Part shown: piece by piece, positions 39,306 to 52,503 of the stretch
Numbering within the stretch: the first letter of the stretch is position 1
Layout of the letters: every line of letters starts with the position of its first letter
Source of the DNA: Dirofilaria immitis
Lineage: Eukaryota; Nematoda; Chromadorea; Rhabditida; Onchocercidae
Direction of reading: 5' to 3'
Assembly (NCBI GenBank): GCA_024305405.1
Contig: JAKNDB010000087.1
Coordinates: 3,846,501-3,910,500 of the forward strand
Length of the DNA stretch: 64,000 nucleotides
Translations under genes and position numbers: made by a program
Notes under the pieces: model-generated
The model's input: the letters and a program-made list of their open reading frames with translations, nothing else
Databases searched by the model: none
Told to the model about the DNA's origin: nothing

Positions 39306-40250
39306 CTCCATCAAAAATATGCTTGTCCTGATCATCTTTAAAATTTATTCTAAGGAAATCTGATTAGCACTTTACTTTAATCACATATTTTTCTGTTTTG
39401 TAAAAACTAGAACGCAAGGTTATCAAAACAATGAATGGTTATAAAAACTTTCCATATTTTCTTCTTTTGAAATTTAAGAACAGATGCAGAATATTTCAAA
39501 ATAAAAAGATTCCATTTGAATTTTTCATCTTCCTTACCATGCATATTTCATTATATGCAAATGAGTGAAAGGAATGAATCAAATCCTTCAAATTACAAGC
39601 TAGAAGGAAAAAATCTATCAAATTTCAGCAATAAGATAAAATCTGATAGATCTGTTATCTATTTTCCAAAAAATTATCTTCATGAAAATAATTGTTCTTT
39701 TCTCATAGTAATTGTTTCAAGCGCATTATATAAGAATATCATGCACAGCAATTCTACCTGCATGATTTTCACAATATTTTATAGCTCAAACATCTATAAT
39801 ATTCTCTTCCAAATAAAAAAATATACTTTGCTCTCAGCTCGCTTTTCAACAAAATATGAAAGATTTATAACAAAAGCAGATGAAATTTTCAAATTGGATA
39901 GAATAGTAGTTTTAAAAAGCTTACATTAAAATGCACAGCGTGGACTTCTCGAGGACAAATCTACGTATTTTCGACTTTGCCAACGAGTTCTAACACCTAA
40001 AACAGTGAAGAAAAATCATGCTAAAAAGTTAAGTGAGATAATTTCAAGTGAGAACATGAACCCTTATTTAAGCAGAAAATACTAGGTGTCCTTGATTTTT
40101 TCTTTTGTTATTTTTTAAGAAAGAGAAACCAGATTCATGCATGAATGGATAATGGTAGTGCTCATTTGAAGAGAAACCTTATATACTTAAATATGTTACA
40201 TAAAGAACTTCCACTAATATCCAAATATTTTTAGTTAATTGTGCATAACT

Positions 40251-40483
40251 CTATGCTGCCTTTCTCATAACAAGATTTGAACCATCAGAAAACTGTCTCT
40301 GTTCATTTATTGTCAAAATACTTTCAAATAACAAAATAGAAAATACAACACCAGTACTGCTGGGATCGAAGACTTTGGTGCTCAAAGAATCCATTTCTTC
40401 ATGGATACCACTGGATAATTTCGACGACTCATTGTATTCCGAACGAGTAAGCGAACGTCGTTTCCTCACAACCGGGAGATAAT
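40251..40483 (-). other. PIP-box/NLS terminal exon, compatible with both CDK-inhibitor copies
   Basis: Acceptor ACTTTTAG, then an exon that starts with the last two bases of a codon, reads YLPVVRKRRSLTRSEYNESS and ends in TAG. Both upstream cassettes end in phase 1. Copy B gives QSLLT-N-YLPVVRKRR and copy A gives QTKLT-D-YLPVVRKRR; the latter is closer to the p21 PCNA-binding motif (QTSMTDFY followed by basic residues). No second copy of this exon was found between 43103 and 52503. Confidence 0.6.
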
Positions 40484-43102
40484 CTAAAAGTTTTGGAATT
40501 TCATTAATATTCTGCAAATATCAATCCTCAAATATTCAAAAACTAATAAATTCCGTCGATCTTGGGAATTGCAAATAATTAAGTAATCAAACATTGAAAA
40601 ATAAAGATTATATCAAGAGATGAATTTCTAGAAAGCCGTTCCCTCACTAGGAAAGTATCCTATCTCTTCATCTTCCATTTTCCACTAATTTGGTTTCACT
40701 TCTTTGAAGTAAAAACTATCTATACATCAAAAAATACTACATTGGAGAGAATAATCAGATACGGAAAAGGTCGCCAATAGTCAATGGCATTAGTCTTTTG
40801 TGCGTGGACATTTCCACAATAGCGTCACACTACAATGTGCCACTCGTTTTACTGTTTTTGGTCGTTCTTTACTTTTCATAATTCGCTCCTTTTATGGATA
40901 CAACATTAACTATTTGCTGTGAACAATAAGCAAAAATAAACCGCAAAACAGTTACAAAAACATATTCACTGCTCCAAATTTCATATCCCATTTGAAATTT
41001 TTTTATATGTTACTCTATTTGCAACAGATTCAACAAAGGATAGGAATAAAAATGACCAGCACAAAAGAGCTAAACCTGCGAACAGAATATAAAATATAAA
41101 ATGATTCATTTTATATCCAACTGCATATGAAGAAGTCATGCAAATAACGAATATAGAGAGAATAATCGAAATAACAAAATGACAAAACCGATCAGAAACC
41201 TATATACCAGCAAAACTTTTATAGAAATTAAAATTGTATTCTTCTTTGCATATCCTTCTCGGTAAGATTCTATTTACAACAAATCGTTTCACGTATCAAG
41301 GAGTATTTCCACAGTGCAGCATCTCTAATTTATATTCAAGAATGACCTAATAACGAGTTCGAGAAGAACGATGCAGACCATTATTTATTATTTTCATGAC
41401 ATTGCTAGGGCAAACTTTAAAATTTATCTTCAAATAGGAATTAGAGATAATGAATGAGGAATTAATTCAAATTATTTGCAAGTTCTGCAATGAGGCTTGG
41501 GAAACACCCAACCGAATTCAAAAAAATCTTTTTATTAACTAAATTTTCTTAGAGGAATTAACAACAATTTCGTGCAGAAAATAATTTGCATAACCTATTT
41601 CCTTAATAGTTAACCTCAGACCTCTCATTTGGATTATCCTATTCCAACTAATCCTTTTCCCTAGTCAATGGTCACTCGTTATTTGAGTTCAGAAAATGCA
41701 TCTAATCCCTTAAAAACATATCATAGCAATCATTTTGGTAAACAACTGCTCCGATTAACGTATAGAGAGGTGCTTGTTGACAAAATATTCGTCATAAGGC
41801 ACAATTTATTGCAGCAGGATGTGGTTGCATAAGCTAGTTAAGCGGCATTATATTGTTAAGATATAGAGATATAGAAAGGAGAAAGGATGCAGCCATTTAT
41901 CAAAATATTACACCTTAGTTTAAATATTGATACTTGCAAGCAAGAAACTATTATCATAAATGAGAACAGATGCTAGCACTTGTTTGCTATCCGTATTAGG
42001 AAAAATCGTTAATTTTTCTAGCAATTTCCTCTTAAACGTTGACCTCTTTTACAACCTTAAAAATAAATTCCCAAAAAAAATCATCTAATCTATAATTTTC
42101 TCAAATTCAAAAACAAAAATGAAGGCCAACCTGATATAAAAATTAGAATTAAGTTTTTGGAAATGTAAAAGGAAAAGCTAATGAATAAACAATTACTGGT
42201 CAACAGAGACTGCTTCATTGATTTTTTCCGTAAACCAGATTTCCGCGAAATCTTGTGAACACCCCGTGTTTTCAATGGTGGTAGTCGCTGGATTTTACCA
42301 CTACGAGATTGTGATGCAATTTTGCCATGACTTTCCGAAATTTTTGGAAAAGTCAAGTTCTGAAAAAATGATGAAATAATTTAAATAATCTAATAATTAA
42401 AAACAGGAAACGCTATTAGACGTGATTTCAGTTTATTCTAATTCGTTCCGTCTAGAATATAATGAATATATGTGGTACCAATTTCGAAGCATCTGTGTCA
42501 TGACTTCTTGTATGATAAGCAACTACGTCGCCATTTCCCGCAAATTTCTGCTTCGTACAATCGATAGAAAATGTTAACTTCTTACTACGCTCTTTCGATG
42601 GATAATAAGTTGTTCGATAAAAAATGGTACCTACAATTCAATAACGAATTACTGTAGTAGAACGACAAAATTTTGTCTTTAAATCGTTTTAAATTATGAT
42701 GTGAAAGTATTTATGAAAAATTGAATGACTGAAAAATTACCTTGCTTTCAGGAACTGCTTCGACGATATATGCAGTGCTAGGAATGGGCTGGTCATTCTT
42801 AAAATCGAAGCCATATCCCTTTTCCTATAATAAAAATAAAATTTTTATTCGAAATCGCAGAATATAACACATTTGAATGAAATATTGGAAATTCAAAAGC
42901 ATCACACCCGTTCTATCTGAATAGCTTCAAGTTCTTTCGTTAGCCATTTCTCCAACTTTTCATGATCAGGTTTGCCGAATAAGCACCGCGACACACGTCT
43001 ACTTCGAGTGTGCATTACCCACTCCGTTCCTATCGACAATAAACTGTATTTAATAAAATAACGGAGACTTTCAGCTTCCGTTATAATATCTTGAAGCAAC
43101 AA
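40251..43102 (-). CDS. CIP/KIP-family cyclin-dependent kinase inhibitor (copy B)
   Basis: CIP/KIP proteins bind cyclin-CDK complexes and hold cells in G1. Exons: 43102 (or ATG at 43015) to 42908, 42824-42741, 42630-42479, 42359-42197 and 40483-40251. The N-terminal kinase-inhibitory domain is clear: RCLFGKPDHEKLEKWLTKEL, then IQIER joined to EKGYGFDFKNDQPIP, then YIVEAVPESK and VPFFYRTTYYP. The C-terminal part is basic (RKSGLRKKSMKQSLLT) and joins in phase to YLPVVRKRR, a p21-like PCNA-binding/nuclear-localisation tail, then a Ser-rich end. Length is about 246 residues from 43015. The position usually Trp (WGFDF or WNFDF) is Tyr. Exon 42630-42479 has six T where seven are needed to keep VPFFYR in frame (plus-strand A run 42619-42624); with that base the exon length fits both splice phases. 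Start choice is open: 43015 gives MHTRSRRVSRCLFG, similar in spacing to copy A. C. elegans has adjacent cki-1 and cki-2; which one this matches I cannot tell. Confidence 0.85.
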
Positions 43103-44232
43103 TTCAAATAGTAAGCAAAAATTAGAATAATTTATTCAGCTATTAAACCGAATTTTATAACTTGTTAATATTTTAATAACTTATGATAATAAATATTAAT
43201 ATCCATGAACAAGAAATATCAACCTTTACTTTTGGCTTTGGAGCTTTGATCGTATCTCAATGCAGCAGAGCTCGAATTCAGATGGTAACGATTAATTGAA
43301 CATAAATGAATGATAATGTATTTTACAAATCTAAAATCCAGCTATGCTTCAGTAATTGTAAATAAGAACAAAGGATAACAAAATAAAAATGAAGAAAAAA
43401 TAAACACTGTACAAATGCGAGAGACATGACTTTCTATGTCAGAAAATTTATTTAAAGACAAAAACATACTTCCTCCGAAAGTAGAGATAGTTGAATATAT
43501 ATGTCTTCCCACCATCTTATCATTTAGGTGAAAATGAAATTAAAAATGATAATAATGAAGGAAATAGAATTACATGATGATCATTCTATTAACGATAAAA
43601 TGTTATGTTATGATAAGAGTTCTTTAATTTTTCCTCATTAGGCATTAATGATTATCATCAATATAAAAGTAATTTTCTAAAGATGAAGTCATGTAAGATT
43701 CTGGAAGTACAGAATATTCACGAACATATTTCAAACAAACATTCCTCCAACTATTTCCCAATAAAATCAGAGAAATTTAAATATTTTATAATAGTTTCGT
43801 CTTATAACGTTCATAAATCTGGATATTCATAAATACCAAAATGTAAACATTTCAAAAATATAAAAGAGAAGTAATAATGGTGGTCGTGAGTGCATTGTCC
43901 ATTCTTCTAAATTTCTCTCACAACTATTATCACATGTTCGCTCAGTCTATCACGATATTCTGTTATTCATAAATACTCTGTCTGTACCTTTTCAACTGCA
44001 GTCTTTTTATTCTCTAATCATCTAGCCCACACATATCCATATATCTTACCAACCTCTGCATCCTTCCAAATACAATCTCTCATTTATCCCAGAAGAGAGA
44101 GAGTAGCAGAATTCGCCAGCTATTTTCTTAATTCACCAAAACAAACGAACACCCAAATAAGAAACAATGACAATTCACAAGTTAGCAGACACACAGTTTA
44201 ATCGGAGTTGAAATGTTGCCAAGTGGAATTAT

Positions 44233-44241
44233 GGCGGGAAA
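44233..44241. promoter_or_regulatory. E2F-like site upstream of CDK-inhibitor copy B
   Basis: GGCGGGAAA, whose reverse complement is TTTCCCGCC, matches the E2F/DP core. It lies about 1.1 kb upstream of the first coding exon of copy B. Function is inferred from the motif only. Confidence 0.25.
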
Positions 44242-44524
44242 CATACCGTAATTTCTCATTCAAATTGTCTCTTTCATTCGACGTCAAATGGAGGTGGAGA
44301 AGTTGTTGGCGATAAAAAGAACGCAAGTAGGCTATCGATTACTTCGGTGTCTCGTTAAATTATTAATTGGTACTCAGTCTCGATCGATAATTCCTGTTCA
44401 ATCTTATGAAACATATCTCTCATATTTTTTTCTCTTTTTTCAAACTTTTATTCATTCATATTGACTTTTCAATAATTATCAATTCTACTTCTTAATATTA
44501 TTGCCATATAATTCTGCGTCTGAT

Positions 44525-44680
44525 GAAATCTTACTGTACTAAACTAATATAGGAGTAAATCTTATCGTTGTGAGGTCTTACTGTATTAACTAAGATAAAG
44601 TAAATCTTGATGTTAGGAGGTCTTACTAACGTTATTGTATTAACATTATTGTACTAACTAACGTAACTAACATAAGTACA
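44525..44680. repeat. Degenerate tandem repeat, unit 45 to 47 bases
   Basis: Three units begin GAAATCTTACTGTACTAA, GAGGTCTTACTGTATTAA and GAGGTCTTACTAACGTTA (44525, 44572, 44617), followed by further ACTAACGTAACTAACATAA-like sequence. Confidence 0.65.
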
Positions 44681-47600
44681 TAATATTATGAGGTTTACTA
44701 TGCCTTTGTTCCGTCCCACATTTAGCCGACCATATTATTAAAGCTAATATTTGTGGGTAAACGTCCAGCGAAGAAATAGTTTCCCATCATTTTGACAATA
44801 CATAGTTAAAGTCAAGTCAAGATTGAATGAGGTCAGATACAACGCTTTTGTTTTCGAAATGTAATGGAATGGCTATCTGCGTACTGACTCTTATTAAATA
44901 AATGACTGATATATATACTACATCCATAACATTTTGCCACTGATTGAAGAAAATTTCGTTTTAATTTCAATTTGGTAGCAATCAAATGAGTGCCTGAACT
45001 CTAACCTTAACGGTATATTGGTTTGTTCTTTGTTGCATAAATATTTGACAGGGATATTGCTGTGCTTTATCCATCTCTTCAGTTATCTTTAGGTGTCTTC
45101 ATCTTGGAATGAGTGAAATGAAGTTCATCATATAGTACAGCATTTCATACTGATTCTTGTTTCGATAATAATATCATCAAATTTAATTTCGAACTCGATA
45201 ACAGTAATTCGATGTTCCCCATATAATAAAATTGATGAAAAAAATTGATTTTTATAATATGTGCCATTATTCCCTGGATGTTGCATTAATTGATTCCTTT
45301 CTTTTTCATGACGTAGGGAATACGGACCTTTTGATAGAATAAGTGATGGCCCATTACAATTTTTGTGAGTAATTATTGATTTCATTTGTTTGGATTAATT
45401 ATGAGGCGGAGATGTAAACTTTGTCCCTACTTCATCATCTAAGCATGTGATAACCCTGAACCACCCCTAAGTCATCAGATTCGATCAAACCTAACGGTAT
45501 ATTCTCATTTTTTCGCAATTCCTTATAAACAAATTTTACAATAGGCTTATGTAAAGATGTATGTCGGCAATATTGCTTGTGAAAACGATACTTCACCCAC
45601 CGGCCCTCCGTAAGTAGGGAAAAATTTTTCGACCATATATATTTTCAAAAGGTTTCCGCCAGCCTTTTGGAAAGTCTTCTGGTTTGTCGGCTTAAACTCA
45701 TTTGTGTTTTTGATCTATTTGATTCAATGCTTTGAGGTTTTTTGTAACAATTTTCTAACTTTGTTAAAAAGCTTAAAGAACTGTTGAAATAATTTTTTGG
45801 AAACTTGGTTTCACTTATATTATAAATTTTTAAGACTTTAAAAATAAAATAAAAATTTCCTTCTCTCCAAGTCCCAAATGGAAAAAGTCTTGACGTAATT
45901 GGAATGTACAAACATACAATGACTCCAGTTTACTTCTTTTGTTGACCGTAATGGAACAAATTATTGGAAAGCTCGGTTGGATGGGAAAGAGGACGATCGA
46001 CATTGTCCGAATGACCACTGGCCTACAATTCATGCATCATTGAGGGGCCACTGCGGGATATCTTAATTATCGGAAAATTAAATTTTTATGAAGAAATATG
46101 AGTAAAAAATTTAGTTCACAAAATATCGTATCGGCCAAATTCTTTCGTTATGTAAAAGTATAGCAGGTGGACTATTAAATACCAAATTGCCAGTGTTATA
46201 GTATTAGTGTGCTGTAAAAGTTCAAAAAAAGGTATGATGATGTCTTGAGTTGTTGAAGCTAGCGGTACAATGAGAAAAGAGATTTACAGTATAAGGTCAC
46301 AGGGAAAATCCACTATGATGACCTCTACTAAAGAGCGCATAGTAGTATGGAAATGGATTTTCAGACACTGCACAATGATAATATGGGGAATTCGTGCAAA
46401 TCGATTTTTAATTGCTTGTCTCAGAATAACATATCAATTCATTTATGATGATGCTGCTGGTTGCATAACAAATAATTCATGCATCTGCAGCCTAATATTT
46501 CTGCATGCATTGGAAAAGTAGGAAATTTTCAAAAATTGTGGGCTCGGAATTTCAACTAAAAATCAGAGTAAAAATTTTTTTCTGTGCGAAATTTTAATTT
46601 ATTGATGATTAACATAGTGATGAAGAGAATCAGTCTTTTCAATTCGTCTTTGTGATGATCCTTTTCTGCACTGGCGATACTTTTATATTTAAGAGAAGTT
46701 TTTAATATTAAACTGTCTACTTCTAGCTCTTATCCTCTGCAGAACTTTTTTATTGTTATATATTTCTGGGAGACGAATTGAATGATGAGCTTTTTTGGAT
46801 TTTAATTTTTTGCTGGTATAGTATGTTTAGTTTCTGATGCTTTCTTCTGCGCTTCATTCATTTCACTTTAGTTAATGTGATTTTACTATCTTCAGTCGGT
46901 CTTTGATTTCATTAAACATTTTCAAACAAATGAACTGAGAGGAATCGGAATAAAACTTGTTCAAACTATGATAAGGAAAGAAAACCTGCAATTTTTGAAA
47001 CGTTTTGGCAGTAATAAAAAGTTTGGTTAAAGAATTGAGTTCTAATTTATGTTTATATTATTTTAATTATGCTGAAATAATTATGAAATTAGTTAAATGT
47101 GGAAACTGTCTTTCTATGAACTATTTAATTCACATAACTGACCCTGACTTTCCTTCGAGTTAAAAATTATTGAAATTATTTTTTCAAAAAAAGTTAAAAG
47201 AAATAATGCCGCATTATGTTATGCATATTGTATGTCCAAAATTCATCAACAGTCTACCGCAAAATTCTTTTCCCTCATCTGTCAGTTTCCTGCAATGGGT
47301 TTGGTTTCTTGAGGTGTAAAGCGGTGAAGTGTTTAAAAGCGTTTTGCTCTATTTCTTCCTTCCTCCCGTTTAGATGATTAGCGGTCACAAAAGAAAGATT
47401 CATCTTAAATTATTGCCAGAAAATTTACAATTCCAAACGCGACCTATCAATCAAGAAGTTCACTTTTCACTTAAGTATTAGCCGCACATTTGTGAATAAA
47501 AACTGCTACCGCCATCATTGATTACTCCTTGCATCTATCAGTCACCACCACTTGTCAGAGCGGCTTAACATTACAATTTTAACAAAAAAAGATGCTGAAA

Positions 47601-48755
47601 TTTATTAGAAATTCCGAATTCACCAACTCAATAGGAATGGTTGGATTGATTTTTGGTTTTTGATAACTGAGCACTCGTTTCACTTTTTAAAGAACTTACA
47701 AATTATGTTACAGTACTGCATTTCTGGTCGACTGATTAATTAATTAAGTCGGGATTCATCGCAAAATTGCGGTAATTAAAATGTGATTGATCTATCTAGA
47801 ATTTATAATGCACGATTTTGCCTTCGTATAGTTCGACAGAACGTTGTTGACCAATAATTTATCAGACATCGAAATTGTTATCTATAATAAAGTGGCGCAG
47901 GATGCTTAAACATTTCTGACGCCGTCTATATTAGAATTATTATTACTATATACATTATAAATTATTGTCCTAAAGATAATTCTCAGGTAGAAATGATATT
48001 ATATGAAGGGATAGAAGATTTATGCGATAAGCAAGCATATGGTTAATGAACTGTATTATAAATACATGAATATATAGGGAGCGGTAACTTTATTGTACAA
48101 TAGCTTGGCATCGAATTTAGCGGAATGGATAAAAGATGTAGAAATATACAGTACACATCTTGATGAAAATTAATAAACATACTCTATTAATGTTTAATGA
48201 ACTGATGCCGACCTTTCCTTTTATGCTAATTAAACCGCCTAAAGAGTAACTCAAATTAGGCATAATTTCTTTTGAGTATTGATCCAAAACAAATAGTATT
48301 AATGATATTAGTATACAAGGCTGTTTATTCGAAAAATTATTCAGAAGAAAATCGAATGGTTAAGACTTCGTCACACATTACTATGTCAATATTTCTTATG
48401 CAATATCTATCCTTGCGCAAAACTTTTTCAGTTTTTTCAAAATTTATAAAAAACTACATATTTCGGAATTTAATTATATTTTAATGATAAAGATAAAAAG
48501 CGACGAAAATATTGAATCGATTCATTGCAACCTGAGCTTGACCCTTGACCTGCTGTCCGAAATGAACAATTTCTTTGTTTGCGGATTACACCATGTGGAA
48601 TATATTTTGTCCTCAATACTTCATTTGCATAATTAGAACATGGAACATGGACGAAAAGGTGAAGAAAGCTCGAAACGTGCAAAGGGTATCTGTTGAGAGC
48701 GGTGCTTTTGATGCTGTTTAATAATAGCTTTTCATTTGAACACATACCTTTTATG

Positions 48756-48782
48756 CAAATAAGCTTTATAAAAGCTTATTTG
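48756..48782. repeat. Perfect palindrome, 12-bp arms
   Basis: CAAATAAGCTTT and AAAGCTTATTTG are perfect inverted copies separated by ATA. Nothing nearby is a recognised gene. Confidence 0.8.
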
Positions 48783-51700
48783 ATAATGAGGCACCTTTAT
48801 GTATGTTAAAAAGATCATTTCTGTGCACTTTTTTATTCATTTACCTCTTCATCTCTCTAATCATTCATTTTCTTGAATATTTTTTTCATCGCAATTCATC
48901 AAGATAATAATATATTGTTGTTGCCTTTACGTATAAGGTGTTATTCATTCCCACCATTATCGTTATTATGATTGTTACTGCTGCTAATATCATCAGGGCA
49001 AAATATGATATTTTGCACAGGTTGGCAAATTTTTCGAATTGAAGTTGAGTCGTCTTATCCAATTTAATATTTACTTGTTCATTGTAAGAGAAAGTTTTAG
49101 TTTGTCTGTGTTCATTATAAGCAAGTATTCCATCGACTTAACTTCTTTTACTGAATCAATCTTTAAATTTTTTTTTCATTCATTCATGCCCCTCTCTTCT
49201 TCCCCTCTTCAAATAGATGTTTTCAACAATGTACATCGTACGGCGCCCCGATGACTAAAATAATATGCACGAGACGGCTGCCGCTAACCGCTTCAGCGAT
49301 CTATTTTCTCACTATACATTGCATTGCACAGCTCAATCATTATTCGACGATCAGTGGCAAAGATGCTTCACTTTTCTGAATTTATACTAAAGAGCATTAA
49401 GTAGAATAATATCATTCAGCGAAGAAAATAGAATTCATCGCCTCACAAAACATTTCTTAACTAATACCAATGAAAATAAGAATATAATTATACTGATCTC
49501 TGAAATCATTTCAATATTTTGCATCCATAACGTTTCCTCCTAGCTTATGTGCTTATGTAATTAACGTTGAGGATAAACAGAATTTGCCATAATACTCGCC
49601 TGTACTCTGCAAGTTTTATTATATTGCCGCCATTCACCGCAAATTATTTATTTTTATTTGGTAATTAATTTTAACAAAACGGGAACACTGCTATAGTTTT
49701 CTTTGTTATCTTTCGCTATTTTTTCAAACGAGCTATTGAATGGAGAAATAAATAAACATTCGAATGACATTGATAAAAAGAGGGATAGGTCAAGGAATCA
49801 GAATTTTCAACTGAAGAGAACTAACTAATGCATATCCTAAAAATCCACAAACCTTCTCATGCAATCTGTTCTTATAATGATCTTTTTTCCCTTACAGCTT
49901 ATGTCGGTTATTCCAAAAAGTTAATAACAAACAGTGATCAGTGTTTTGGTTTGAATGCTCACCTGCAAGACTATGATAATGAAATTGACCAAAGGAAAGT
50001 AAACATTCGATTACTATTCGTTTCCATCTTGCATTCTTTATCTTCCAAAATTCCTTAATTTTCAAGGCTGCTACTGCCTTATCATGGTCATTCCAACTGT
50101 CTTTTAATTATTTCTAAATAATGTCTAAGTGACTTTGATAATCATGACGTTCATAACTTCTGGAATACATTCTCTTAATGTTATGCTTTTTTTCCATTCA
50201 ACGGAAAAAAAGGTTTTAAAATTTATGAAATGTATAAGAAATTTTCTGTGCAATAAATTAAACACAGGTAAGAATTGAGAGTTGCAACCATCACTTCGGT
50301 GATCGAGTAATTTCATTTAACATATATCATGGATTATGTTGGAAATTGATAATTTCGTACTGTTTCGCATAATGAAACAAATGGAAGAAAATGACCTTAT
50401 TTAATGTTCTCATTTTAAAGTTTTTAATGATGAGAAGATATGTCTTGTGTTCATTGGAAAAAGAATGATAAACAGTTACTAGGAATATTTAACAGTAAGG
50501 ATAATCGCCGCGCGATTGATTGATATACATGCAAAAAAACCTCTAGATAGTTAAAAGGATAGCCAGTAATGATATTTATTTTAACGATCCCAAATGAGAT
50601 CTATAAAAATGCAAAATTAATTCAACTGATACAGAAAATTTAACTGCTGTGGAATATTGAGCTATAATTGATTCATTCAACTTAATTATTGTAATAAATG
50701 TACAGTTAATGGAACCAAAAATAGTTCTTCCAGAGGCTCACTTTCTCTTCGATATTTTTGAAATAATCAGACAAGGAACGAAAATAATTTGTTTGATGTT
50801 TAGAAACCAAAGAATGAAAATAATATTTGATATTTAGAAACTATCTGCAGAAGACGGACATTTTTGTAGTAAACACAGATATATGTTTCGTTTGGTAAGA
50901 ATGACTCTGCGACCTGCATAAATCACCTTGACCTTTGATCTCCTCAATCCTCTTAATGGAGCAAAGCTAATCTCATTCGAAAGTTCATAACACAAATGGA
51001 TAATGATACTGTGAAATATCACTCACTCCCTCGCAATTCTCCCAAAATTTCCTTCTTTCTTTTGCTGTAGGAAAATGTATTTTGATTAGTTTTTCGATTC
51101 CACATTTTTAAAAATATGCAGTAGAATTTTTCCGAATCTAGTTGCATTTCATTTTATATCCCAAACCAATTTTAAACCAAACAGTTCAATAATTGATAGT
51201 TTTTTCTTAAAAAGCTCATGTTTACTACGTCCAAAATCCTGCTACTTGAAGAATGAATATGTACTATGCTTAGACAACTGCGCAGCTTCGAATTTCGAGT
51301 TACTTTTGCAGGTGTATTTTTTTGCAACAAAATAAAACAAACCTGCTGCTCGAAAATCTATTTAAAAATGAATTTACTAAAGCACAATGAGATAATCACA
51401 ATTAGAGTTATCAAATTTCAAGCCCCCAAAACCCACAACATTCTATAATCACAACCTACACCGACAATAGTTTTAATAGCATAAAAAACTTTTTGTAAAT
51501 AATTAAATAACAATTAAATTTTTGTAAATAACAATCTAGAATAAGAAAAACTATGTGCAATGTTAAATATGCTCTTTATAAGAGTAATTTACACATTTTG
51601 GCAACTTGACCACAAACATACAATTAATGAAAGCAATGAAAAACATGCAGATAAAAAAATACCGGTAATTCCCTAAGATCAGCAGTGATAATACGATATT

Positions 51701-52503
51701 CAAGAATTATGTCAATCAAAATCACTTCCCGAAAATGTGTGGAAAAGCAGCATCGTCAAGTGTATTTGGCAAAGTCTGTTGCGCATGTAATTGATTACAA
51801 CAATGAAACCTATCACCCAAAAATGACCGATTCTAGGAAAAAACAGGCAACCGCATGTCGGACAACAATTCTTACATTATCACAGAAATTTTGGAACCAC
51901 AGTGCATAACATGAAACAGAAAAAAATGAACACCATGACATTACCATTTGTCCAAAGATAATATCACTCAGCTTTAAAGTTTTTGCTTCACCACTGAAGC
52001 AAAAGCTTTAAAAGCCCTTATCGTTGATCTATGACCTTTTGAATTATTAATCTATATAAATGATCTGCAACGACCCATAAGACGTATTGATTTTGGTGAC
52101 GATGGAACTTTCTTAGTTTGCTGACGCAACCGCTTACGTGAGTCAACATTCATAAATGCTACAAAAAAAGTTGTGAAAGTGATGAAAAAAATGCAAAATG
52201 CAAATCAAGACATTTTCATCTAGAACGAAAATCATAATTCCAGTAGAAAGCAGTATTCAAAAACATATAAATGCTAGATTTTCGATTAAAATCTCTGCTA
52301 GTTTAACTTCAGCATGAATGGAGATTTCCTGGTAGAAACGTCAAAAGCTAGAGGAGACAAAGGCTAAAATGGCAAGGCATCCTACTAGCTCGAACATCGA
52401 GAAATTTTCTCAAACAAATTTTTAGTTTGACATTACGGGTATGAATAAAATTGAAACTAACTATTTTTTTGGAGGAGTTGAGTTTAAAAACTTAAGCACT
52501 AAC

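Larger units (their letters stand above)
29568..40250. other. About 10.7 kb without a supportable gene
   Basis: This lies between the CPEB stop and the stop of the CDK-inhibitor gene (convergent). The first few hundred bases should be the CPEB 3' untranslated region. The rest is AT-rich, with open frames of 60 to 140 codons that have low-complexity composition (Phe, Ile, Lys, Asn, Ser) and no phase-matched splice partners. It contains short simple repeats near 33204-33290, a long A run near 34866 and a degenerate tandem repeat at 39218-39305. It could hold long introns or noncoding RNA genes that cannot be recognised by eye. Confidence 0.45.
43103..52503. other. About 9.4 kb between the two CDK-inhibitor cassettes
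   Basis: It is AT-rich, with no gene I can support. It contains an E2F-like site (GGCGGGAAA, 44233-44241), a degenerate tandem repeat (44525-44680), a perfect palindrome (48756-48782) and scattered AT-rich open frames without splice partners. A minus-strand frame ending near 45645 reads QMSLSRQTRRLSKRLAETF and could be a basic C-terminus, but I see no acceptor that joins it to copy A. It should hold the promoter of copy B and the missing 3' end of copy A, unless copy A uses the distant exon at 40483-40251. Confidence 0.4.

Noticed and set aside
39516..39929. 137-codon plus-strand open frame
   Set aside because: Ser/Asn/Lys/Ile-rich without a domain, and no donor or acceptor that fits a neighbour.
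46270..46521. 83-codon plus-strand open frame
   Set aside because: No recognisable domain and no splice partner; composition is like other noise frames here.
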